Made by a program: the position numbers and the translations under genes. A stretch of 32,918 bases of DNA from Bacteroidales bacterium UBA1725 (lineage in GTDB: Bacteria > Bacteroidota > Bacteroidia > Bacteroidales > UBA932): positions 1-32,918 of the forward strand of contig DCIN01000052.1 of assembly GCA_002315815.1 (NCBI GenBank), given 5' to 3'. Of this stretch, positions 5,350-12,440 are shown piece by piece. The notes below the pieces were generated by a model. It had not been told where the DNA came from, searched no databases, and saw nothing but the letters and a program-made list of their open reading frames with translations. Within the stretch, counting starts at the first letter, position 1. Every line of letters begins with the position of its first letter.

Positions 5350-8075
5350 TTTACAACAATGTTGACGATTCTCCCCGGCACTACGATAACTTTTACTATC
5401 TGTTTGTCCTCTACATATTTGGAAGTTTGTTCCATAGCACGCACCGTCGCTTCTACGTCAGCTGGTGATGTAGTCTTGGGCAAATCTACGGTGAACCGCA
5501 TCTTTCCGTTGAACTGCACGGGGTAGATTACCTTGTCCTCCGCCGCATATTCTGCTACATAGTCCGGGAAACGGGCGTAAGTCACGGAATCATCGTGTCC
5601 GAGAAGATGCCAGAGTTCCTCTGCCACGTGAGGGGCGAAAGGACTCAGTAGAATAACCAGTGGTTCAAGTATCTCCCTCTTATTGCATTTGAGGGCACTC
5701 AATTCGTTCACGGCTATCATAAACGCGCTGATTGTCGTGTTGTATGAGAAAGATTCTATGTCCTCCTGCTCCTTGCATATCAGCTTGTGCAGTTCCTTCA
5801 ATTCAGCAGGAGTCGCCTTCTCGTCTGTTACCAGCCAGTTGTCCTTGTCATAGAACAATCTCCAGAACTTCTTGAGGAATCTGTTGACGCCGTCTATTCC
5901 TTTGGTATCCCAAGGTTTGCTCTGCTCCAGAGGGCCGAGAAACATCTCATAGAGACGCAAGGTGTCGGCACCATAGGTGTTGCAGATATCGTCCGGATTT
6001 ACGACATTGAACATAGATTTGCTCATCTTCTCCACAGCCCAGCCACAGATGTATTCCCCGTCCTCCAGAATGAATTCGGCATCGGCAAACTCGGGACGCC
6101 ACGCCTTGAAGGCATCCAGGTCGAGTCTGTCATTGCGCACGATATTTATGTCCACGTGTATCTCAGTTGTATCGTAGTTGTTCCTGAGCCCGGCGGAAAC
6201 GAAAGTATTGGTGCCCACTATCCTGTACACGAAACTTGATCGTCCCTGTATCATTCCCTGGTTCACAAGCTTACGGAATGGCTCATCCTTGCAGACATAG
6301 CCGAGGTCATAAAGGAACTTGTTCCAGAAGCGTGAATAAATCAGGTGTCCGGTAGCGTGTTCCGTACCTCCTATGTAGAGATCGACGTCCTGCCAGTAGT
6401 CATTGGCGCGACGGCTCACCAGTTCAGCCTCGTTGTGAGGATCCATATAACGCAGATAATAAGCGCTTGATCCGGCGAATCCAGGCATAGTGGAAGTCTC
6501 GATAGGATACCCGTTCCAGCTCCAGTTCTTAGCCCTTGCCAAGGGTGCTTCTCCAGTGGGCTTGTAGGAGTCTATCGCCGGGAGGAGGAGAGGCAGTTCA
6601 GATTCTGGAAGAGGAGTTGCAACTCCATCCTTGTAGCAGATGGGGAAAGGTTCTCCCCAATATCTCTGCCTTGAGAAGATAGCGTCACGCAGACGATAGT
6701 TGGTTTTCCTGTGGCCGAGTCCGTGAGCCTCGACATAGTCCTTGGCTGCCTCGATAGCCTGCTTTACATCCATTCCGTTCAGGAAACCTGAATTGCACAT
6801 TCTGCCTTCCTTGGCATCGAAACTCTCCTCGGACACGTCACAGCCCTCGATGATGGGTACAACAGGCAGACCGAACTTCCTGGCGAAGGCATAATCTCGG
6901 CTGTCGTGTGCCGGCACGGCCATAATTGCACCAGTACCGTAACCGGCCAGAACATATTCAGAAATCCATACAGGCACTTTCTCGCCCGTGAGAGGATTGA
7001 GAGCATAAGAACCGGAGAACACACCTGTAACAGACTTGGTCTCGGAAATTCTTTCTCTTTCCGTCTTTTTCTTTACGTAATTGAGATAATCCTCCACCTC
7101 AGCCTTCTGAGCGTCTGACGTAAGCGACCCAACAAGTTCACTTTCCGGGGCAAGGACCATAAAAGTGACGCCGAAAATGGTGTCTACCCGGGTGGTGAAA
7201 ATGGTAACCGGAATTGTCTTCCCCTCACACTCTGTATTGAACACGACCTCTGTGCCTTCAGACCGGCCTATCCAGTTGCGCTGCATTTCCTTGAGCGAGT
7301 CGCTCCATTCCAGTGAATCGAGGGAGTCCAGCAGTCTTCCTGCATAAGCGGAGACTCTGAGCTGCCATTGTGTCATCTTTTTCTGCTCGACGGGGAATCC
7401 TCCACGCACGCTGAGTCCGTCCTTGACCTCATCATTTGCAAGCACCGTCCCCAGTCCCTCGCACCAGTTTACCGATGTCTCACCTTGATATGCAATGCGA
7501 TAACGCATCAGAATATCAGACTTGGTCTTGTCGTCAGCTGCATTCCACGCTTCGGGAGTGATGTCATCGTAACCCTCAGTTGCGAGTAACCCGACGAGTT
7601 CACTGATGGGTCTGGCCTTGTCAGCGGCCTTGTCATACCAACTGTCGAACATCTTGAGGAATGCCCATTGAGTCCATTTGAAGAAAGCAGGGTCGCAAGT
7701 CCGCACCTCTCTGTCCCAGTCATACGAGAAGCCGATTCTGTCAAGCTGGCTGCGATAACGGGCAATATTGTCGGAAGTAGTCTTCTCGGGATGCTGACCC
7801 GTCTGAATGGCATACTGCTCTGCCGGAAGGCCGAAGGCGTCATAACCCATAGGATGCAACACATTGAATCCCTTGAGTCTCTTGTACCTGGAATATATGT
7901 CACTGGCAATGTAGCCGAGCGGATGTCCGACGTGCAGACCTGCACCCGAAGGATACGGGAACATATCCAGAACATAATATTTGGGCTTGTTCTCGTCTTC
8001 TTTTACCTTGAACGTTCCGTTGGCGGCCCAATATGCCTGCCATTTTTCTTCAATTCGTCTTGAGTCGTAGTCCAT
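5346..8075 (-). CDS. leuS: Leucyl-tRNA synthetase
   Basis: This class I aminoacyl-tRNA synthetase charges tRNA-Leu with leucine in the cytoplasm. The 909-residue protein has the HIGH motif as HVGH (residues 48-51), preceded by the YVLDMFPYPSGAGL signature. The KMSKS motif is at about 683-687. Between them is the CP1 editing domain, with GTGAIMAVPAHDSRD, a typical editing-site segment. The anticodon-binding helices and the C-terminal domain follow. The ATG at 8075 (MDYDSRRIEEKW) matches the family start; an upstream TTG in frame at 8108 is less likely. Its first 26 bases overlap the end of the M28-like/TonB gene, and its stop overlaps the YitT ATG. It is therefore internal to an operon with envelope genes, which is an odd setting for an essential synthetase. 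Confidence 0.98.
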   Translation of the reverse strand: MDYDSRRIEEKWQAYWAANGTFKVKEDENKPKYYVLDMFPYPSGAGLHVGHPLGYIASDIYSRYKRLKGFNVLHPMGYDAFGLPAEQYAIQTGQHPEKTTSDNIARYRSQLDRIGFSYDWDREVRTCDPAFFKWTQWAFLKMFDSWYDKAADKARPISELVGLLATEGYDDITPEAWNAADDKTKSDILMRYRIAYQGETSVNWCEGLGTVLANDEVKDGLSVRGGFPVEQKKMTQWQLRVSAYAGRLLDSLDSLEWSDSLKEMQRNWIGRSEGTEVVFNTECEGKTIPVTIFTTRVDTIFGVTFMVLAPESELVGSLTSDAQKAEVEDYLNYVKKKTERERISETKSVTGVFSGSYALNPLTGEKVPVWISEYVLAGYGTGAIMAVPAHDSRDYAFARKFGLPVVPIIEGCDVSEESFDAKEGRMCNSGFLNGMDVKQAIEAAKDYVEAHGLGHRKTNYRLRDAIFSRQRYWGEPFPICYKDGVATPLPESELPLLLPAIDSYKPTGEAPLARAKNWSWNGYPIETSTMPGFAGSSAYYLRYMDPHNEAELVSRRANDYWQDVDLYIGGTEHATGHLIYSRFWNKFLYDLGYVCKDEPFRKLVNQGMIQGRSSFVYRIVGTNTFVSAGLRNNYDTTEIHVDINIVRNDRLDLDAFKAWRPEFADAEFILEDGEYICGWAVEKMSKSMFNVVNPDDICNTYGADTLRLYEMFLGPLEQSKPWDTKGIDGVNRFLKKFWRLFYDKDNWLVTDEKATPAELKELHKLICKEQEDIESFSYNTTISAFMIAVNELSALKCNKREILEPLVILLSPFAPHVAEELWHLLGHDDSVTYARFPDYVAEYAAEDKVIYPVQFNGKMRFTVDLPKTTSPADVEATVRAMEQTSKYVEDKQIVKVIVVPGRIVNIVVK

Positions 8076-9417
8076 TTCTCTCTGTTTTCTTTTGTAGTCT
8101 GAATTCAACGTATATGGAAAGACGGCATTTCACCTTCTTTCCTTTGACCTTTCCGGGTTTCCAATCAGGTGAGGCCTTGACAACCTTCAGTGCCTCTGCA
8201 TCCAAAAGCGGATCAACACCCCTGGCCACCTCGACATCGGTCACCTTTCCCTTTTCATCTATGACGAAATCCACCAGTACCCGGCCCTGAATACCACGGG
8301 CGACGGCCTGCTCCGGATACTTGAGATACACATACACCCACTTGTTCATAAATCCCATAGGGTCCGAGGTGCCCAGGAAAGTGGGTCGGTAGTCACAGTC
8401 ATAATAGGACACGACATCATCATCAAAGATTGTCTTGCGCGGAGCCTCCTTCTGACGGAATTGAGGCTTTTCGCCGTTGGCAAGCCTGAGAGTGAAGTTG
8501 TAGATGTACTCCGTCTCCCTCTCCATATCCTCATACTCAAGCACCGACGGGGTGTCCCTCTCCGTATTGTATTCCGGATACATACCGGTAGTGAACATCA
8601 CTGAAGGAATCTCTTTCTCGTAAAACTGCCGATGGCAGGATTGAACCGGTTCAAGCGAAACAATCTTCGGTGTGACAGGCTGGAGCGAAGATGATACACC
8701 GGCGAGGATTGCGTTCATATCCGGGTTGGAACAGGTGAAGGCATAGAAGCCGTTGGATGCAGTGCCCAGCATATCAAGATTGATCATCGCATCAATCTTG
8801 TCTGCGGCAGGAAATGACCTGTTCAGAAAATACCACGCCCCGGCCTCATTGTTGAGACTGGATCCGAAAGCGGCGATAATGATTGAGCGCCTTAACAGTA
8901 CTCTGTTGGTGTAGAGGGAGCGGGCAAGCCACATCAGCATTGCCAGACCTGACGCATTGCCGTTGGCTCCGTAGTATATTTTTTCTCTGGGTACACCATC
9001 CACATTCACTGTGGATGTCCCGAGATTGTCCAGTCTGGCAGCTATGACAATATAGCGGTTCTTCAACTCTCTGTCATAACCCGGAATGCACCCTATGACA
9101 TTTCTGGAAGTGAGGGTGTCTCCGGACTCCTGCTTGATGCCGAACAGTTCTCCTTCACTGCCGGAAAGCACATCCACCCCGAATGATTCCAGGACGGAAC
9201 TGATATATGCGGCTGCTTCTTTCTCCCCTTCAGACCCGGCTTTGCGGCCTTCGAAAGCAGCTGAGGCAAGATAGGAGACATACTCTTTGAATGCAGAAAC
9301 AGCCTCACTGTCGTTAAGTCCGGAATAAGGGTCTATGGCGAACTGAGCACGGGAAGTGAAAGGCAGCAAGGCAGACAGAAGGAGAAAAAAAGCTCCGGTA
9401 ACAAAGAACTTCTTCAT
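8050..9417 (-). CDS. Degenerate M28 peptidase-like domain fused to TonB C-terminal domain
   Basis: The 455-residue protein starts with a signal peptide (MKKFFVTGAFFLLLSALLPF, then TSRAQ). Residues about 40-320 align by eye with the M28 zinc aminopeptidase fold: NVIGCIPGYDRELKNRYIVI, NASGLAMLMWLARSL, IIIAAFG, MINLDMLG, FYEKEIPSVMFTTGMYPEYNTERDT. The usual metal ligands are mostly replaced: GAHYDHLG reads AARLDNLG (Arg128), GADDNASG reads GANGNASG (Asn152, Gly153), the Glu pair after AAFG is Ser-Leu, and the final YHTP His is Asn284. Only Asp215 of NLDMLG remains. Residues about 350-445 form a TonB C-terminal domain (YPEQAVARGIQGRVLVDFVIDEKGKVTDVEV). Catalysis is therefore unlikely; a binding or scaffolding role in the periplasm is inferred. 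It is translationally coupled to the SPOR gene upstream. Confidence 0.88.
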   Translation of the reverse strand: MKKFFVTGAFFLLLSALLPFTSRAQFAIDPYSGLNDSEAVSAFKEYVSYLASAAFEGRKAGSEGEKEAAAYISSVLESFGVDVLSGSEGELFGIKQESGDTLTSRNVIGCIPGYDRELKNRYIVIAARLDNLGTSTVNVDGVPREKIYYGANGNASGLAMLMWLARSLYTNRVLLRRSIIIAAFGSSLNNEAGAWYFLNRSFPAADKIDAMINLDMLGTASNGFYAFTCSNPDMNAILAGVSSSLQPVTPKIVSLEPVQSCHRQFYEKEIPSVMFTTGMYPEYNTERDTPSVLEYEDMERETEYIYNFTLRLANGEKPQFRQKEAPRKTIFDDDVVSYYDCDYRPTFLGTSDPMGFMNKWVYVYLKYPEQAVARGIQGRVLVDFVIDEKGKVTDVEVARGVDPLLDAEALKVVKASPDWKPGKVKGKKVKCRLSIYVEFRLQKKTERNGLRLKTN

Positions 9418-9941
9418 AATGCAGTGTCGCTGTTGTCCAGAATCCATGAATCTGAGGGGCAGAGACCCTTCTCAAGAAGTTTCTCCAACGTATGGTATGC
9501 ATCTACAACACTGCTGCAGGGATTCACAGCCACCGCAGTGAGCTTGCCGTCATAAGGAACAAGCACTGTATTGAAACCGGCTGTGGAAATCTTTTCGGAG
9601 AGCCTGTCGGCATTTGAAACATTAGAGAACAATCCGACTATCACACAATACGGGGGCAGGCTTTCCCGGTCCTTCAAATTAAGCCCGGATGAAGGCTTGA
9701 GGACAGAAGGTCTCTGAACCAGAGCCTCCAGCACAGCCACGGAATCGGAAAACTCGGCCTGGAAGGCTGCCTCCTCCTGCCTCTTAATCTCCGCAATGGA
9801 TGAATCTCGGGCAGCAATGGCAGCAGCTTTGCGGGCTATGTCTGACGAAACAGGCCTGCCGGCTACTCTGCGGAAGAAGTCACAAGATACGACGGCGGCT
9901 GCAAATGAGAGCAGCAGCGCAATTTGGAGAATCTTTCTCAT
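9414..9941 (-). CDS. SPOR-domain lipoprotein
   Basis: The 175-residue protein has a lipoprotein signal peptide (MRKILQIALLLSFAAAVVSC; lipobox VVSC, lipidated Cys20, followed by Asp). A polar, probably helical stretch of about 60 residues follows. A C-terminal SPOR-like domain (about 95-170) contains YCVIVGLFSNVSNADRLSEK, GFNTVLVPYDGKLTAVAV and the helix AYHTLEKLLEKG. SPOR domains bind denuded peptidoglycan glycans, often at the division site. It is the first gene of the five-gene operon, with its own promoter box. Its stop overlaps the start of the M28-like/TonB gene by four bases, suggesting these two envelope proteins are made together and may cooperate. Confidence 0.87.
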   Translation of the reverse strand: MRKILQIALLLSFAAAVVSCDFFRRVAGRPVSSDIARKAAAIAARDSSIAEIKRQEEAAFQAEFSDSVAVLEALVQRPSVLKPSSGLNLKDRESLPPYCVIVGLFSNVSNADRLSEKISTAGFNTVLVPYDGKLTAVAVNPCSSVVDAYHTLEKLLEKGLCPSDSWILDNSDTAL

Positions 9942-9948
9942 CGTGATG

Positions 9949-9956
9949 CAAAATTA
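9949..9956 (-). promoter_or_regulatory. -7 box of the SPOR-leuS-YitT operon
   Basis: Minus-strand TAATTTTG (plus CAAAATTA) fits TAnnTTTG and ends 7 bases before the ATG at 9941. A minus-strand TTTG (plus CAAA, 9979-9982) lies 22 bases upstream as a possible -33 element. The leader would be at most a few bases. Confidence 0.6.
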
Positions 9957-9970
9957 ACAATAATTTCAGA

Positions 9971-9978
9971 TATATTTG
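9971..9978 (+). promoter_or_regulatory. -7 box of the CapA-like gene
   Basis: TATATTTG lies 8 bases before the ATG at 9987. It sits back to back with the divergent SPOR-operon promoter, so the two promoters share the same 45-base gap and may compete for RNA polymerase. Confidence 0.6.
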
Positions 9979-9986
9979 CAAAAGCT

Positions 9987-11084
9987 ATGCACCGGACAAT
10001 CACCCTGATATGTGCTCTGTTTCTATCGTCTTGCTGGACCTGCCACGCCCAGAGCCGTATCTGGGAGCCCTCTCCCATTCTGAGCCCCCTTCTCGATGCC
10101 CGCGATACTGTCAGCGTTTTCATCGTGGGGGACGTGATGATGCACAAGCGCCAGCTGGATTATGACTGTCAGCCGTTTCTGAGCCACTTGATGCACAGGA
10201 GCCGTGCCGCTGACATTGCAGTCGCCAATCTGGAATTCTCTCTGGGCGGACAACCCTGGACAGGCTATCCGTCATTCTCCGCACCAGACTCATATCCGTC
10301 ATATCTGGCTCGGTACTGCGGGTTCAATGTCTTTCTGGCTGCGAACAACCACGTATTGGACCGCGGATCATCCGGACTTGCCAGGACTGCAGGAATCTAC
10401 GCCCGGATGGCGGACAGCTGCCTTGTATCCTTCACCGGAATTGCATCGGATGCCAAGGAATACGAAAGGACTTTTCCTCTTGTCATACGACGCAAGGGAA
10501 TAACTTTGGCGCTGATAAACTTCAGCTACGGATCCAACAACCCACAGAAAGGCGAATGGCCCAAATTGCAGGTAATGAACAAGTCTGAGATTTCTGCCGC
10601 ATTCACCAAAGCCAAAAATATGGGAGCCGACTTCATCATAGCGCTTCCTCATTGGGGAGAAGAGTACAGTCTGCACCACAACGGCAAGCAACAGGAATGG
10701 GCAGAATGGCTTGTGGAACAGGGTGCTGACGCAATAGTCGGGACTCATCCCCACGTTGTTCAGGACAGTGTGAACGTCAAAGGAGTACCAGTATATTTCT
10801 CCATAGGCAACGCAGTCTCGAATATGAGTGCCGTAAACACCAGAGTCGGACTGGCAATCACCCTACGCTTCACCAAAAACAGGATAAGCGGAAAGAAGAT
10901 GATGCTTCCTCCCAAGGCTGACTATATCTGGTGCAGTCTGCCGAATATGCTGACCGACAATTACACCAGCATCTTCATAAAAGAATGGGCCGGCCGTAGA
11001 AACGACTGGCTCACTCCATACGATTATGACAATATGCTGCAGAGCTGCGAAAGGGTCAGGTCTGCAAGCGGAATCAAAGACTGA
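9987..11084 (+). CDS. CapA-family exported protein (metallophosphatase fold)
   Basis: The 365-residue protein begins with a signal peptide MHRTITLICALFLSSC. Either the LSSC segment is a lipobox (Cys16) or cleavage falls after HAQ. The rest is a PGA_cap/CapA domain: VGDVMMHKR (about 45-53), VANLEFSL, LAANNHVLDRG, LPHWGEEYS, GADAIVGTHPHVVQ and VPVYFSIGNAVSN. These Asp, Glu, Asn and His motifs match the metal-binding set of the metallophosphatase-like CapA family. CapA itself serves poly-gamma-glutamate export, but no capB or capC homologue is present, so a capsule role is not supported. It more likely modifies some envelope component. The frame extends upstream to 9924, but the promoter box favours 9987. 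Its stop codon directly abuts that of the convergent TPR gene. Confidence 0.9.
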   Translation: MHRTITLICALFLSSCWTCHAQSRIWEPSPILSPLLDARDTVSVFIVGDVMMHKRQLDYDCQPFLSHLMHRSRAADIAVANLEFSLGGQPWTGYPSFSAPDSYPSYLARYCGFNVFLAANNHVLDRGSSGLARTAGIYARMADSCLVSFTGIASDAKEYERTFPLVIRRKGITLALINFSYGSNNPQKGEWPKLQVMNKSEISAAFTKAKNMGADFIIALPHWGEEYSLHHNGKQQEWAEWLVEQGADAIVGTHPHVVQDSVNVKGVPVYFSIGNAVSNMSAVNTRVGLAITLRFTKNRISGKKMMLPPKADYIWCSLPNMLTDNYTSIFIKEWAGRRNDWLTPYDYDNMLQSCERVRSASGIKD

Positions 11085-12413
11085 TTATTGCTGTGCCTCC
11101 TCCTCAGCGGCGGCCTTCGAGTAGAACTCGTACTTGGACATATAATCGGCACTCTCCTCACGGAAACGGAAGCAGACACTCTTGAGATAAGCCGCAATAC
11201 CTGATTTCACACTGGGATCCGTCGAAAGGTTGAATCCCTTTTCGAAAGGTTCGATGCTGCTCTTGAGCATCTTGTAATATTCCTCGACCTTAGCGTCATA
11301 CTGTGCCTGATTGAGGGTGATGTCATCATTGGCCTCCTTAAGGATAGCCTCAGCTCTGGAGCTCAGAAGCAGGCCCTTTCCGATATAGCTGAATGCATAT
11401 TTCGGATCCACTGCAGATGCATCGTCATAAGATTTGAGGGCAGCCTCGTAGTTGCCGAGTTTCTCGTAGATACCGCCTTCTACATACCAGAGGGATGCGT
11501 TGGTGGGTTCGTTCTTCTTTGCTTCTTCGAGGAGCTGGAATATGCGTCCGGTATCCTCTCCCTTGCTTACGCAGTTGTTGATGAGACCGATGAGTATATT
11601 CTGATTCTGAGGATATTTGGAGAATCCCTTCTCAAGATATTCCCTGGCTCCGTCTTCGTCACCAAGTTTGGCGGATACATCAGCAAGCTTGTAATACACT
11701 TCGCCTCCTTCTCCATCATTGCCAATTTCGAGGCACTTGAGGAAGAAGGACTTAGCGCGCTCATTGTCACCTGCGAAAGAGGCTGCGAATCCTGCATTGT
11801 AAACCGCATCAGCGTTGATGGTCCCTCCGAGCGCCGCTGATGCATCAGCGGATTTCTCGAAATATACGGAAGACTCATCGTATTTGCCGAGGGTGTAGGA
11901 ATTGTACGCCTCCTCAGTATATTTGTCCTGTATTGAAGTGATAGCAGCAGAGATATCCTTGGCTTTCTGACCCTTGGTATCGAGTTCGGCGGCCTTCAGA
12001 TATGCTGCGAGAGCCTTGTCAAGAGCATTCTCTACGATTGGTTCGGTAACCAGAAGGGCAACGAGTTTGTTGCTTTCATCGAAGAAGAAACTTTTGCCTG
12101 CATAATTCTCCTTGGTGTACTGCTTGTTGGAAATAGTCACATTCTCAGTGGAAAGAGGTTTCTGACCACCCATCACAAGGTTGAAATCCTGTCTGCTGGC
12201 ACCAATCCAGACACTTCCCATAGGAGCAGAATACGCATCCAAAAGAGTTTGCCCAAGCTTTATCCAAGTAGGCGCTTTCGTGTTTTTTTTCGCATCATCA
12301 GCAGCCTTCTGTGCAGACTCATAAGCTGATTTCAACGAAGCTGCGCTTTTGTTCTGGGCACCGGCAACCTGCACAGATGCGGCAAGAGCCAGAATCAACA
12401 TCAATTTTTTCAT
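11085..12413 (-). CDS. Secreted TPR-repeat protein
   Basis: The 442-residue protein has an N-terminal signal peptide (MKKLMLILALAASVQVAGAQ). From about residue 155 to 350 it carries tetratricopeptide repeats, recognised by segments such as AVYNAGFAASFAGDNERAKS, EVYYKLADVSAKLGDEDGAR and LWYVEGGIYEKLGNYEAAL. TPR proteins provide protein-binding surfaces, so it is probably a periplasmic or outer-membrane-facing scaffold. The specific partner is unknown. It begins 27 bases after the gyrA stop and has no visible promoter box of its own, so it should be co-transcribed with gyrA. Confidence 0.9.
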   Translation of the reverse strand: MKKLMLILALAASVQVAGAQNKSAASLKSAYESAQKAADDAKKNTKAPTWIKLGQTLLDAYSAPMGSVWIGASRQDFNLVMGGQKPLSTENVTISNKQYTKENYAGKSFFFDESNKLVALLVTEPIVENALDKALAAYLKAAELDTKGQKAKDISAAITSIQDKYTEEAYNSYTLGKYDESSVYFEKSADASAALGGTINADAVYNAGFAASFAGDNERAKSFFLKCLEIGNDGEGGEVYYKLADVSAKLGDEDGAREYLEKGFSKYPQNQNILIGLINNCVSKGEDTGRIFQLLEEAKKNEPTNASLWYVEGGIYEKLGNYEAALKSYDDASAVDPKYAFSYIGKGLLLSSRAEAILKEANDDITLNQAQYDAKVEEYYKMLKSSIEPFEKGFNLSTDPSVKSGIAAYLKSVCFRFREESADYMSKYEFYSKAAAEEEAQQ

Positions 12414-12440
12414 ATCAAAAGGAATTTAAAGTAATTGTCA

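Noticed and set aside
9987..11084. Capsule (poly-gamma-glutamate) biosynthesis locus
   Set aside because: Only the CapA-like domain is present; no capB, capC or pgs genes occur, and such domains are common in proteins unrelated to capsules.
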